DNA of 33,599 bases from Bacteroidota bacterium (GCA_018268075.1 JAFDXH010000057.1:1-33599); one strand, 5' to 3'. Shown: positions 1 to 8,845, numbered from the stretch's first letter. A program made the numbers and translations. The notes: generated by a model not told the origin, from the letters alone.

Positions 1-326
1 GTGGCACTGTCGCTAATCATTTTCTGCGAAGGGCTAAAGGGTTTAAAATGGTTAACAATTTTCAGGTAACATTCAAAAGGCTCCGGATTGATAAATAAAG
101 TTTTTCCTTTAGGTATTTGAACATCATCACTGTTAATAATAATAAATGTTGCAGAAGAATTTAGGCAAGCATCATAATATTTGGGATGATCTACAAATAC
201 AATATCACCTTCCTTTACTTTATGTATTTCATTGATGCCTGTGGCCGTAGCCCGCTCATCGCCTACTATTTTAGCGTTGATCAATTGGGCCAGCCAAGCT
301 GCTGTGATGGGTGAAGGAAAATCCAT
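1..326 (-). CDS. lpxD: UDP-3-O-acylglucosamine N-acyltransferase LpxD, N-terminal part
   Basis: LpxD adds the second 3-hydroxyacyl chain to UDP-3-O-acyl-glucosamine in lipid A synthesis, in the cytoplasm. About 108 residues are visible, starting at the ATG whose complement is 324-326; the gene runs off the left edge, so the hexapeptide-repeat acyltransferase domain is not in the window. The visible part matches the N-terminal, uridine-binding-like domain of LpxD: a variable start, then GDIVFVDHPKYYDACL, then a stretch ending with an aromatic/proline-rich segment (HFKPFSPSQK). These phrases are typical of the Bacteroidota LpxD-like family. The gene is divergent from rluE across an AT-rich gap. 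The family assignment rests on recall of homologues; some Bacteroidota have a second LpxD-like paralogue, so the exact substrate role is less sure. Confidence 0.8.
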   Translation of the reverse strand, partial: MDFPSPITAAWLAQLINAKIVGDERATATGINEIHKVKEGDIVFVDHPKYYDACLNSSATFIIINSDDVQIPKGKTLFINPEPFECYLKIVNHFKPFSPSQKMISDSA

Positions 327-556
327 TTTTTTTATTGTAAAGGTATAAGGGAAAACTAAAATGTAAAAAGTAATATGAAGCAGGATGAAACCCAAAAGGA
401 AAGAATGGTTTAGTAAAGAAAAATAATTACGCGTTTAGCACATAGGTTTTTTTTAAAATTTAATGCAAGGAGTATTCATTGTTTTTTGCAAAATATTTTC
501 AGTCTGTTTTCGTTTTTATGTATCGCTTTTATTTTTTTTTCAAAGCAGGAGTACCC

Positions 557-565
557 TTATCCACA
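557..565 (+). promoter_or_regulatory. DnaA-box-like 9-mer
   Basis: The 9-mer TTATCCACA matches the classical DnaA-box consensus exactly. Fifteen bases further on, 580-588 (TGTTGATAA) is a one-mismatch box in the opposite orientation. Both lie in a very AT-rich gap between divergent genes. A single perfect box can occur by chance, so this is only a candidate binding site. Confidence 0.35.
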
Positions 566-577
566 GTATCAAAAAAA

Positions 578-608
578 TTTGTTGATAAAAAAAAGAGAAA
601 TATTTTTT
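578..608 (+). promoter_or_regulatory. Possible Bacteroidota promoter upstream of rluE
   Basis: TTTG at 578-581, then exactly 19 bases, then TATTTTTT at 601-608, which matches 7 of the 8 positions of TAnnTTTG. The predicted start near 614 would give a leader of about 120 bases that contains the hairpin at 684-708. The region is so T-rich that a chance match is quite possible. Confidence 0.3.
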
Positions 609-680
609 ATTATAGCAAAAATTCTTTTTAATATTGTGTAAGGAATTTTTTTCCTGTACTTACTAACCCATCCATATAAC

Positions 681-717
681 AAGGCCCGTTCAATTTTTTT
701 TGACGGGCTTTATTATT
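681..717 (+). terminator. Terminator-like hairpin directly upstream of rluE
   Basis: GCCCGT (684-689) pairs with ACGGGC (703-708), with flanking A/T pairs, and is followed by a T-rich run through about 732. No plus-strand gene ends upstream, so it either ends a short RNA from the gap or acts as an attenuator in the rluE leader. Confidence 0.55.
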
Positions 718-735
718 TTTTTAAACTTTTTTTTG

Positions 736-1323
736 TTGGCAAATAATTATTTTATTGTTTACAAACCCTTTCAGGTTCTGTGTCAGTTTTCCGGAGATGG
801 TGTAAAGAAAACACTTGCAGATATTTTTTCAGTACCGCGCAATGTCTATCCTGTAGGGCGTTTGGACTATGATAGCGAAGGGCTTCTGATACTTACTGAT
901 GATAAACAATTGAATGCATTGCTCTTGTCGCCGAAGAACAATCACCAGAGGGAATATTATGTACAAGTAGAAGGCGAGATCACAGATGATGCAATCAATA
1001 ATTTGTGCAAAGGTGTAATCATTACCATAAAAAGTGGGAGCTATCTAACCCAAAAATGTAAGGCTGAAAAAATACAAACGCCCAATTTGCCCGATAGGAA
1101 ACCACCAGTTCGTTTCAGAAAAACTGTACCCGATAGCTGGATAAAAATTATTTTAACAGAAGGGAAAAACAGGCAGGTAAGAAAAATGACAGCCGCTGTA
1201 GGGTTTCCTACACTCAGGCTCATCAGGTATCGCATAGAACTAATTTCCTTAGATAATATGGTGCAGGGAGAAATGAAAAAAATATCTAAACAAGAATTGT
1301 ATAACTTGCTGCAAATAAAATAA
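736..1323 (+). CDS. rluE: 23S rRNA pseudouridine synthase, RluE type
   Basis: A pseudouridine synthase of the RsuA/RluB/E/F family, which isomerises a specific uridine in 23S rRNA. It has the catalytic-loop motif GRLDYDSEGLLILT with the active-site aspartate, the N-terminal YKPFQVLCQF strand and the late GKNRQVRKM segment. It lacks an S4 domain, as RluE does, and is about 195 residues long. There is no ATG at the right place. The open frame reaches back to 700, but family alignment puts the start at one of two TTG codons, 733 or 736, just after the T-rich tail of the hairpin at 684-708. yicC follows after 5 bases, so the two are probably cotranscribed. The exact target uridine is inferred from the family. 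Confidence 0.82.
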   Translation: MANNYFIVYKPFQVLCQFSGDGVKKTLADIFSVPRNVYPVGRLDYDSEGLLILTDDKQLNALLLSPKNNHQREYYVQVEGEITDDAINNLCKGVIITIKSGSYLTQKCKAEKIQTPNLPDRKPPVRFRKTVPDSWIKIILTEGKNRQVRKMTAAVGFPTLRLIRYRIELISLDNMVQGEMKKISKQELYNLLQIK

Positions 1324-1328
1324 CACAA

Positions 1329-2204
1329 ATGGTAAGCTCCATGACTGGCTTTGGAAGAGCAGAGCAATTAATTGATGACAAAACATATTTAGTAGAAATC
1401 AAATCACTAAATGGTAAGCAGCTGGATATTAATTTAAAAATTCCACCGTTACTAAAGGCTTATGAACTTGACATTAGGAATATGTTGCAAGAAAATTTAT
1501 TGAGAGGCACCATAGAGTGCCTGATAGTGATACGCCAAAATGGTGCAACGAAACCTGTAGTAATAAATACTGATCTTATAAAAAGTTACTACCGCCAGAT
1601 AGAGCAACTTGCCGGCGAACTCAAGATAGATACCAATTCGGTTTTGTCCTCGCTGCTTAGGCTTCCGGAAGTGGTAGCCCCCAGCAATGAGGTATTAAAT
1701 GAAAATGATTGGGCAGATTTAAAAAAGGTGATTAAAGCTGCATTGGATGAACTAAATATTCATCGCAGGGAAGAAGGAAAGTCGCTTGAAAAAGAATTAA
1801 AACTGCGTATCAATAATATTGAGATAAACGAACAAAAGATTCTGAAACTGGAACCTCAGCGAAGAATTAAAATGAAAGCCAATCTGGTACAAACACTCGA
1901 AGAAAGTTCAGGAAAAGAAAATTTTGATCCCAATCGCCTTGAGCAAGAAATTATTTATTATATCGAAAAAATTGATATTCGCGAGGAGCAAGTGCGACTT
2001 AGAAATCATTGCGATTATTTTCTACAAATATTGAATGATGACGAAATTGCAAAAGGAAAAAAACTGGCATTTGTAACTCAAGAGATTGGAAGGGAAATAA
2101 ATACTACAGGATCCAAAGCGTATGATGCAGATATTCAAAGATGTGTGGTACTTATGAAAGATGATCTTGAAAAGGCTAAAGAGCAGATCTTTAATGTATT
2201 ATAA
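1329..2204 (+). CDS. yicC: YicC-family endoribonuclease
   Basis: A 291-residue protein matching the YicC family over its full length. It opens with the family signature SSMTGFGRAE and ends with the conserved C-terminal block containing NTTGSKA and a helical tail. E. coli YicC is reported to act in small-RNA turnover as an endoribonuclease; the role in Bacteroidota is inferred. The middle part is rich in charged helices, as is usual for the family. ATG 1329 is used as start; ATG 1341, immediately before TGFGRA, is an alternative. It lies 5 bases after rluE and 35 bases before gldH on the same strand. Confidence 0.9.
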   Translation: MVSSMTGFGRAEQLIDDKTYLVEIKSLNGKQLDINLKIPPLLKAYELDIRNMLQENLLRGTIECLIVIRQNGATKPVVINTDLIKSYYRQIEQLAGELKIDTNSVLSSLLRLPEVVAPSNEVLNENDWADLKKVIKAALDELNIHRREEGKSLEKELKLRINNIEINEQKILKLEPQRRIKMKANLVQTLEESSGKENFDPNRLEQEIIYYIEKIDIREEQVRLRNHCDYFLQILNDDEIAKGKKLAFVTQEIGREINTTGSKAYDADIQRCVVLMKDDLEKAKEQIFNVL

Positions 2205-2239
2205 TTTAGAATGAAACAGTAAAATTTTAATTGTTATCA

Positions 2240-2710
2240 GTGAAAAAAATCTTTATTTATTTAAGTATTATTTTGGCAGTTTCTTCCTGCGCCAGAATAG
2301 ACCTTTTTGAAAAGCAGCAATCTATACCATCACAACAGTGGTTTTATTCCAATACGCCAGGGTTTACTTTTAATATTACAGATACCGGTGCAGCATACTC
2401 AATTTACATTGTTATAAGGCACAGCGACCAATACCAATACAATAATTTATGGGTGAGGCTGGGATCTAAAGCGCCAAGCGATTCCATGCGTTTTCAGAAT
2501 ATAAATCTGAGATTGGCATCAGATGCAAAGGGGTGGGAAGGTTCGGCAATGGATGATATTTACGAAGTGCGAAAATTGATTTCACCAGGCCCTGTTCATT
2601 TTAAATCTGCCGGTGAATACTATTTTTCCATTGCACAGATCATGAGAGAGAATCCTTTAAAGCATGTTTTTAGTATTGGACTTAGAATTGAAAAAATGCA
2701 CGATAATTGA
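2240..2710 (+). CDS. gldH: Gliding motility lipoprotein GldH
   Basis: A lipoprotein of about 156 residues: MKKIFIYLSIILAVSSC gives a signal peptide with a lipobox ending at the cysteine. The body matches GldH, a lipoprotein needed for gliding in Flavobacterium johnsoniae: a YSIYIVIRH strand, a region on ordered residues (NNLWVRLGS), a WEGSAMDDIYE segment and a C-terminal IGLRIEK strand. GTG at 2240 is preferred because MKK directly precedes the hydrophobic core; an in-frame TTG at 2231 would add three residues. It sits between yicC and the histidine kinase gene. GldH is found in many Bacteroidota that do not visibly glide, so motility should not be assumed. Confidence 0.82.
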   Translation: MKKIFIYLSIILAVSSCARIDLFEKQQSIPSQQWFYSNTPGFTFNITDTGAAYSIYIVIRHSDQYQYNNLWVRLGSKAPSDSMRFQNINLRLASDAKGWEGSAMDDIYEVRKLISPGPVHFKSAGEYYFSIAQIMRENPLKHVFSIGLRIEKMHDN

Positions 2711-2737
2711 GGATTGTTAAAGTAAAAAAATAAATTT

Positions 2738-3709
2738 GTGAAAACTGAGTTTAAGACCGGGTCACTTCGTTTTATTTTTTTGGGCTATTGGCTGTTGCTT
2801 GCCTATATAGTGGCTGCCCTTGTGTTTTGGTTTGTGGAGCTTAACGCACAAAATATAGAAATAGCAAAATATAAAAGCGATCTGATAGATGTAAACGATC
2901 CGCTGCATTTTCGTAAAACAGTTGACCTCAAAAGTGCATTTCATAGAAATGAATGGCAGTTTATTGGAGAAGGCGTTACCTTTTTATTTCTAATAGTAGC
3001 AGGCGCCGTGTTTGTATTCCGTATTATTGACAAACAATTAAAACAATCCCGGCAACAGCAAAACTTTATGATGGCGATCACTCATGAGTTGAAAACTCCT
3101 ATTGCTGTCACTCAGTTGAACCTGGAGACCATGCAAAGACGAAAACTAACGCCTGAGCAGCAGAAGCAACTGATCAATGCCACCTTGGAAGAGGCCAGCA
3201 GGCTCGACAATCTGTGTAACAATATGCTCTTGCTCGGTCAGTTAGATGCTGGAGCTTACCAGCTTTCTTTTGAAAAAATTAATTTATCTCAGCTTGCGTC
3301 GGATTGTGCTTCAGACTTTATCAATCGCTACCCAGATCGTACAATTGATATGGACATCAGGGATGAATATTTTATTAACGGCGATAAACTTTTATTACAA
3401 ATGGCCATCAATAATTTGGTGGACAATGCAATAAAATATTCAGGAAAGGAAGATGCCGTTTTTCTTAAACTATACACGGACTTAAAGATGCTGAAACTTC
3501 AGGTGAAAGATGAAGGGGAGGGAATCAGTGCGAGTGATAAGAAGAAAATTTTTCAGAAGTATTATAGAGCCTCTCATCGGCAAACCAAAGGTTCAGGCTT
3601 AGGGCTTTATATTACACAACAAATTGTTAAGCAACATCGGGGAGACATCTTTGTGACAAATAACAATGAGCGGGGCAGTATTTTTGAAATTGATTTTAAA
3701 ATCACTTAA
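2738..3709 (+). CDS. Sensor histidine kinase
   Basis: A 323-residue membrane sensor kinase starting at GTG 2738. Two membrane segments, about residues 12-35 and 77-97, flank a short 40-residue periplasmic stretch. The HisKA phosphoacceptor motif AITHELKTP carries H116. The ATPase domain shows the N box (NNLVDNAIKYS), G1 box (DEGEGIS), F box (FQKYYR) and G2 box (GSGLGLYI). No HAMP or PAS domain is seen, so the sensing part is minimal. The stop is 11 bases before the response regulator, clearly its partner. The signal sensed cannot be read from the sequence. Neither protein is a hybrid. Confidence 0.93.
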   Translation: MKTEFKTGSLRFIFLGYWLLLAYIVAALVFWFVELNAQNIEIAKYKSDLIDVNDPLHFRKTVDLKSAFHRNEWQFIGEGVTFLFLIVAGAVFVFRIIDKQLKQSRQQQNFMMAITHELKTPIAVTQLNLETMQRRKLTPEQQKQLINATLEEASRLDNLCNNMLLLGQLDAGAYQLSFEKINLSQLASDCASDFINRYPDRTIDMDIRDEYFINGDKLLLQMAINNLVDNAIKYSGKEDAVFLKLYTDLKMLKLQVKDEGEGISASDKKKIFQKYYRASHRQTKGSGLGLYITQQIVKQHRGDIFVTNNNERGSIFEIDFKIT

Positions 3710-3720
3710 AATATTTCATC

Positions 3721-4425
3721 ATGACAAAAAAATTATCCATTCTATTGGTAGAAGATGAAGAGAACCTGAGAAGCACACTGAAACTAAATTTTGAACTTGA
3801 AGGTTTTGATGTGACCACCGCCAATGATGGAGTGGCCGCCTTAAAGGCTGTTCAGCAGGAATACTTTGATCTGGTAATACTTGATGTAATGTTGCCTGAA
3901 ATTGATGGTATTACTGTTTGTGAAAATATTCGGCTCACCAACACAGAAATGCCCATTTTGATGTTGAGCGCTAAGAACCAAAGTGCCGACCGCATTTTAG
4001 GATTAAAAAAAGGTGCAGATGATTATTTGACTAAGCCCTTTAATCTTGAAGAACTACTGATAAGAGTGCATCTATTGATCAATAAAAGCAAACTTATTTC
4101 TTCCAAAACTCCAGTAGTTGAAGAATTTAGTTTTGGGAAAAACGGGGTCAATTTTAAATCGCTCGAATGCACCAATAAAAATGGTGAATTAATGCCACTC
4201 ACCAAAAAAGAAGCAATGCTTTTAAAATTGCTTATTGAAAATAAAAATGAAGTAGTGCCCAGAGAGAAAATTTTGCAATCTGTTTGGGGTTATAATGTTT
4301 ATCCAACTACAAGAACGGTTGATAATTTTATTCTCAATTTCAGAAAGTATTTTGAAGAGGATAGCCGCAACCCTAAATATTTTCATTCTGTAAGAGGTGT
4401 TGGTTATAAATTTACTTATGCCTGA
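3721..4425 (+). CDS. OmpR/PhoB-family response regulator
   Basis: A 234-residue two-domain regulator. The receiver domain has the acidic pair E11-D12, the phosphoacceptor D55 in VILDVMLPEIDG and the conserved lysine in DDYLTKPF. The C-terminal half is a winged-helix DNA-binding domain (LTKKEAMLLKLL, then VWGYNVYPTTRTVDNFI and the wing SVRGVGYKF). It is the partner of the kinase 11 bases upstream. Its last codons overlap the end of batD on the other strand by 14 bases. The target genes are unknown. Confidence 0.95.
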   Translation: MTKKLSILLVEDEENLRSTLKLNFELEGFDVTTANDGVAALKAVQQEYFDLVILDVMLPEIDGITVCENIRLTNTEMPILMLSAKNQSADRILGLKKGADDYLTKPFNLEELLIRVHLLINKSKLISSKTPVVEEFSFGKNGVNFKSLECTNKNGELMPLTKKEAMLLKLLIENKNEVVPREKILQSVWGYNVYPTTRTVDNFILNFRKYFEEDSRNPKYFHSVRGVGYKFTYA

Positions 4426-6352
4426 TTTGCGGACACTGCTTGGCAAGTAAAGAGATTACTTTCATCCCATTATCATATACTGTTTCCATTTCATCTTTGC
4501 CAGATGGCATGGAATATAGATTCATTTCTATTTGTTCCAAAAGTTGTTGTGTCAATAGGGTAGTCCCTACCTGCACATTGCATTTATCCAATTCTTCGAG
4601 AATTCTATTCTTAGTAAGTGCTGGTTTAGGTATATTAAATTTTGCACAAAAATATTCACTCAATGAATTGCGCAAAGCTGGATAAAATGCCGCTACATCA
4701 TTTTCCATCATTTTTTCATGTGCCTTTAGGAGTGGGTTCTGTTGTTTTAGAAAAGCTTCGTCATCCATATTAAGATATGCTTCAGGCAAGGCTTTTGATT
4801 GGGTTTTCAATACAACTTCCTTTTTTCTACGGAAAATATACCTCCAACAAAAAAATACAATTAAAAGTATCAATGCACAGGCCAGGCCTATCAGAAATTT
4901 TGATGGCTGAAATCCAGTATCCGTATTTGGGTTAGATTTTTTAAAACCATTATTTATTTTGCCGGTGCCTTTATCCACCTGTAATTGCAGTGGTGAAGAC
5001 TGAATATTTTTATAGGTTTGAGAAGTAGGATCAAAATATGAAAATGAAATACTGTCTATTATAAAATGGCCACTGTGGTTTACAGTAAACGGAAAAACAA
5101 AAATCTTTGATCCTGATATGGGCACCTGCGTCTTATCAGTTTGGTCGGTTATTTTCGGGTCGTACCCATCTATGCCTGCAGGCCATTTTATTACAGGCGC
5201 ATTGATCAAGGTTAGGTTTCCTGATCCTGATATTTCTACTGTTAAATTGCCTGCATCATCTGTAGTGATATTATTTTTTTCAAGAGCTGAGGCAATTCTA
5301 AAATTCCCCACTGCGCCTTTAAACTCTTTTGGAATATTTGTTTCGGGCAACGGTTTTACATTTATTACTACCGGGTCACTTTTGGTAACTATTTTTTCAT
5401 CCACCACAGCTTCGGGCGGTGCCATGTTGAGTGAAAAATCCTGCATTAACGAAAGAAAAGAATCATCATTTCTGGATTGGGCGTATGCGGCTTTAAGAAA
5501 GGTTACATTGTTATCTGCTACAATGGGGCTTAGTGTAAATTTGCCTGCCTGCATGGGGTACAGTTGTACTTTTCTTAATACGTACACATTAAAAGGTTTG
5601 CCATTTAATTTTTCAATTGTTCCCCTATTATTGGTGGGAAGTTCACTTACAGAAAAGCCATTAAATGATGGTGCGTCTGTAATTGATGTTTCAGACCTTA
5701 ATCTTGTAAATAATTTATATGATGCAGTAATAGGCTCACCTACAAAGCATGTATTTTTATTTACTTCTAATTTTACAAATAAATTTTTGCTTGTTTTTTC
5801 TGAAGCACTTTCGCCGGGTTTTAAAATATAATCATCAAATAAATGATCAGGGCTGCCCGCATTATTATCTGCACCATTTGAGAAAGGAGAGAAAATATTT
5901 ATCTGACTATTATTGTTGTTGCCATTATTTGTTGAAGATATATTGGTGACGTTAATGGTAACGGGTGCTGTGCTAAAATTGTGCCCATCGGCTCTGACAT
6001 GTGCGCTACCAATAATTAATTTACCGGTAGCATTGGGTTTCAAAATAAATTCAAGAGCAAAATATTGGGTTACATAATTTTGATTCTGCCCCGAAATGTA
6101 GGTACTTCCACTTTGTTGATTGGGCCCATTTACCACCGTGAATCCTTTAAAGTCTGGTGGCGAAAAGGTTTCTACCTCATGTGCATTGTCCAGCCGGAAT
6201 TGAATTTGCAAGAAATCATTTTTCCCAATTGTTTTTTGTGGGCAAATGGTAGTAAATTTTGTTTGAGAAAATGCTGTTATAGGTGCAATGATATAAACCA
6301 GCAGCATTAAGAAAGAAAATAATGAAATGAGATGTGGTAAAGTTCTCCTCAT
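4412..6352 (-). CDS. batD: BatD-family protein
   Basis: A 646-residue protein with an N-terminal signal peptide (about residues 1-30, ending near AFSQ). A large extracytoplasmic region follows, with the BatD-type opening (KNDFLQIQFRLDNA, then FKGFTVVNGPNQQ) and an ALEFILKP strand typical of the family. One membrane segment lies at about 485-507, followed by a basic stop-transfer RRKK and a cytoplasmic helical domain of about 130 residues. BatD proteins usually belong to bat (aerotolerance) operons with AAA ATPase and von Willebrand A proteins, but no batA, batB or moxR gene lies next to it here. It is convergent with the response regulator, with 3' ends overlapping by 14 bases. Confidence 0.85.
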   Translation of the reverse strand: MRRTLPHLISLFSFLMLLVYIIAPITAFSQTKFTTICPQKTIGKNDFLQIQFRLDNAHEVETFSPPDFKGFTVVNGPNQQSGSTYISGQNQNYVTQYFALEFILKPNATGKLIIGSAHVRADGHNFSTAPVTINVTNISSTNNGNNNNSQINIFSPFSNGADNNAGSPDHLFDDYILKPGESASEKTSKNLFVKLEVNKNTCFVGEPITASYKLFTRLRSETSITDAPSFNGFSVSELPTNNRGTIEKLNGKPFNVYVLRKVQLYPMQAGKFTLSPIVADNNVTFLKAAYAQSRNDDSFLSLMQDFSLNMAPPEAVVDEKIVTKSDPVVINVKPLPETNIPKEFKGAVGNFRIASALEKNNITTDDAGNLTVEISGSGNLTLINAPVIKWPAGIDGYDPKITDQTDKTQVPISGSKIFVFPFTVNHSGHFIIDSISFSYFDPTSQTYKNIQSSPLQLQVDKGTGKINNGFKKSNPNTDTGFQPSKFLIGLACALILLIVFFCWRYIFRRKKEVVLKTQSKALPEAYLNMDDEAFLKQQNPLLKAHEKMMENDVAAFYPALRNSLSEYFCAKFNIPKPALTKNRILEELDKCNVQVGTTLLTQQLLEQIEMNLYSMPSGKDEMETVYDNGMKVISLLAKQCPQIRHK

Positions 6353-6498
6353 GGTTCATAATAAGTGAGCAGCAAATTTAGGTGTAACCGACTTTAAAAA
6401 AAGGTTATAAATTCTTGAGGCCTGTACTGATTTAACAAAGGATGGATGTGTGATTCGTATTTTTTTATCCAAGTAGAATAAATGATTAAATGCACGCG

Positions 6499-7203
6499 CT
6501 AAATATCGCCACCTATTGGCCTTACCACAATTTCTTCCACACAAGCCGATAATGAAAGATTGGATGAGGTGTAGATTAATTCGGCAATATCCTTTGACTC
6601 AATTATAATTTTTTCATCTATACCGGATTCTGCCCAAGAATCTGTATATACCGCACCCGGAAAAACAGAGGTAACTTTTATGGAATGTGGTTTTAATTCT
6701 TCTCTCAAGTTTTTGCTAAAGCCCATTAACGCAAATTTACTGATGCTGTAAGATCCACCATTAGGATATGCCTTTAAGGATGCGATAGAGCATAAATTAA
6801 ATATATGCCCACTCTTTTTTTTCATCATGGTGGGTAGTAATGAGCGAGTAAGATAATAGGCACTGTAAAGATTATTTTCCATCATTTCTTCCAGTGTGCC
6901 ATCGGGTTCATTGTGTATGCTGCCCGGCAAAAATGTGCCTGCATTGTTAATCAGGATATCCGGAATGGCATTATTTTGAAAAATAAAATCTGCAAACTGA
7001 ATGGCGTTTTGGTTTTTGCTAAGGTCAGCAGCAAAATATTTTATAGGCGATTGAGGAAAAAGCCCATTTATCTCTTCAGTAGTATTACGAAGAAATTTTT
7101 CATTTCTGGATGATATAAAAATGTTATTTCCTTCAGCAGCATACTTGAGGGCAATGGCTTTTCCGATACCTTTGCTACCACCAGAGATGACAATATTTCT
7201 CAT
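6499..7203 (-). CDS. Short-chain dehydrogenase/reductase
   Basis: A 234-residue classical SDR oxidoreductase. The NAD(P)-binding glycine motif is SGGSKGIG (residues 7-14), followed by the NNAG motif near residue 88, a serine in the CSIAS strand and the catalytic pair in SYSISKFALMG. SSRNE after the second strand suggests a preference for NADP(H). The substrate cannot be told from the sequence; relatives are often annotated as 3-oxoacyl-ACP-reductase-like or sepiapterin-reductase-like. It is divergent from the HAD gene, with 55 bases between their starts, and 146 bases separate its stop from batD. Confidence 0.9.
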   Translation of the reverse strand: MRNIVISGGSKGIGKAIALKYAAEGNNIFISSRNEKFLRNTTEEINGLFPQSPIKYFAADLSKNQNAIQFADFIFQNNAIPDILINNAGTFLPGSIHNEPDGTLEEMMENNLYSAYYLTRSLLPTMMKKKSGHIFNLCSIASLKAYPNGGSYSISKFALMGFSKNLREELKPHSIKVTSVFPGAVYTDSWAESGIDEKIIIESKDIAELIYTSSNLSLSACVEEIVVRPIGGDI

Positions 7204-7258
7204 TAAAATTCGTTTTTTTTAATATTTAAAATTACATTCTTTTTTTACAAAGAATTTC

Positions 7259-7966
7259 ATGAGTACAGTTTTACCATATCGGCATATTTTTTTTGACCTT
7301 GATCATACTCTTTGGGATTTTGATGCCAATGCTATCGAAAGCCTTGCAGAATTATATGATCATTTCAAGCTGGAATCTAGGGCCATTGGACCGTTTGAAG
7401 CTTTTTACCAGCATTATCTTACCCATAATGCCATACTGTGGAGTCGTTACGAAAAGGGATATATCACACAGGAAGAACTAAAGTGGCGAAGAATGTGGCG
7501 CACACTGCTTGATTTTAAAATAGCAGATGAACCTCTTGCAAAGCAAATGAGTGAATATTTTTTACAAATATTGCCCACAAAAAAGAGAGTATTTGAATAT
7601 ACGTTTGAAATACTTCAATACCTCACCGAAAAGAATTATGGACTTCACTTGATCACCAACGGTTTTGAAAAGACACAGCGGAGTAAATTGGATCATGCCG
7701 GTCTTACGCCTTATTTTACGCATATCATTACTTCAGAATTGTCTAATAGTGTAAAACCTAAAAGAGAGATTTTTGATTTTGCTGTAAAGCAAGCAAACGG
7801 AAAAATTTCAGAATGTATCATGGTAGGCGATAATCAGGAAGCCGATATTGGTGGTGCTCAAGGCGCAGGTATGGATGCTGTTTTTGTAAATCATATAAAC
7901 GCAGTAAGTTCCAAAAATCCCAAGTACACCATCATGCATCTGAAAGAGTTAGAAAATATTTTTTAA
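7259..7966 (+). CDS. yjjG: YjjG-family HAD nucleotidase
   Basis: A 235-residue HAD-superfamily phosphatase. Motif I is FFDLDHTLWD (nucleophile D13, acid/base D15), motif II is the LITNG strand, motif III is the lysine in SVKPKREIF and motif IV is MVGDNQEADIGGA. The helical cap after motif I and the WDFDANA phrase fit the YjjG/YfnB group, pyrimidine 5'-nucleotidases that remove non-canonical nucleotides. It begins at ATG 7259. Its stop is 4 bases from the end of the convergent phosphatidylserine decarboxylase gene, with no room for a separate terminator. Confidence 0.85.
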   Translation: MSTVLPYRHIFFDLDHTLWDFDANAIESLAELYDHFKLESRAIGPFEAFYQHYLTHNAILWSRYEKGYITQEELKWRRMWRTLLDFKIADEPLAKQMSEYFLQILPTKKRVFEYTFEILQYLTEKNYGLHLITNGFEKTQRSKLDHAGLTPYFTHIITSELSNSVKPKREIFDFAVKQANGKISECIMVGDNQEADIGGAQGAGMDAVFVNHINAVSSKNPKYTIMHLKELENIF

Positions 7967-7970
7967 CTTA

Positions 7971-8669
7971 CTAATCCTCTATCACCTGCGGATTTTTTTC
8001 CTCAATTAAAGTATCTATTGTGGCAAGTACCGTTACACCGCCCTTCACCATTTGATTAAGAGTTACATCTAACTTGGTGCCTACAGGAAGAATGACATCC
8101 ACACGGCTTCCGAATTTTATAAACCCCATTTCACTCCCCTGTACTACTTCTTGCCCCACGGTTAAGTAATTCACTATTCTTTTTGCAAGTGCGCCGGCTA
8201 TTTGTTTTACCAATATCTCAGCCTTATCGCTTTTTATCACCACGCTGTGCCTTTCATTTTCGGTAGATGATTTTGGGTTCCAGGCTACCAAATATTTTCC
8301 CTTATGGTATTGGCTATACTCTACTTTGCCAGACATTGGAATTCGGTTGATATGCACATTGGCCGGGCTCATGAAAATAGAAACCTGCAATCGTTTATCC
8401 TTAAAATATTCAGATTCAATTATCTCTTCTATCACTACCACCTTGCCATCGGCAGGGCAAATAACCTGATGGTGCGCTATGGTGAACTGGCGGCTGGGTG
8501 AGCGAAAAAAGGAAATGATAAAAAGCAGTAAAATAAAGGTGGTAATGAAAACCAGCCATGCTACAAGCGGAAGTGTAGCACTAAAAAAATAAAAAAAAAC
8601 AACATTGATGGCGCCAAAAATAAGTGCAGACAGCGCAATGGTTTTATAACCTTCCTTATGGATATTCAT
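7971..8669 (-). CDS. psd: Phosphatidylserine decarboxylase, PSD-A type
   Basis: A 232-residue membrane-associated enzyme that converts phosphatidylserine to phosphatidylethanolamine. Two hydrophobic segments (about 12-30 and 32-54) come first, then the PSD fold: CPADGKVV, an FMSPANVHINR block and KFGSRVDVILP, where G187-S188 is the expected self-cleavage site that yields the pyruvoyl group. It is short, like other PSD-A proteins of Bacteroidota and Archaea, which lack the longer N-terminus of E. coli Psd. It lies downstream of cdsA on the same strand, 176 bases away, so the two lipid genes may share transcription. No phosphatidylserine synthase gene is in the window. Confidence 0.9.
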   Translation of the reverse strand: MNIHKEGYKTIALSALIFGAINVVFFYFFSATLPLVAWLVFITTFILLLFIISFFRSPSRQFTIAHHQVICPADGKVVVIEEIIESEYFKDKRLQVSIFMSPANVHINRIPMSGKVEYSQYHKGKYLVAWNPKSSTENERHSVVIKSDKAEILVKQIAGALAKRIVNYLTVGQEVVQGSEMGFIKFGSRVDVILPVGTKLDVTLNQMVKGGVTVLATIDTLIEEKNPQVIED

Positions 8670-8845
8670 CAGCTATTTGAATTTTAAAAGTTACTTGATT
8701 TGTGCGAATTTAAAATCAACAAACTAATGGGTTGATTTGCCAATGAAGCAATCATTAAAAAGCGCAGATCAGGATTTTCAGTTACATTATTAATATTATT
8801 TATTTGCAAATATAATGGTGTAAGGTAAAAGAGCTTTTGTAAATA

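Larger units (their letters stand above)
327..735. other. AT-rich intergenic region between divergent lpxD and rluE
   Basis: About 400 bases with no convincing coding frame. It contains long A and T runs, one consensus DnaA box (557-565), a weaker inverted one (580-588), a possible promoter (578-608), a small hairpin AGGAA/TTCCT at 641-655 and a larger terminator-like hairpin at 684-708. The genes on both sides read away from it. Confidence 0.6.

Noticed and set aside
2731-2738. TAAATTTG as a promoter for the histidine kinase
   Set aside because: It overlaps the GTG start codon and has no TTTG at the proper distance upstream, so a transcript from it would lack the start.
5118-5831. Plus-strand 237-codon ORF inside batD
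   Set aside because: It is antisense to a well-matched BatD protein and shows no family motif.
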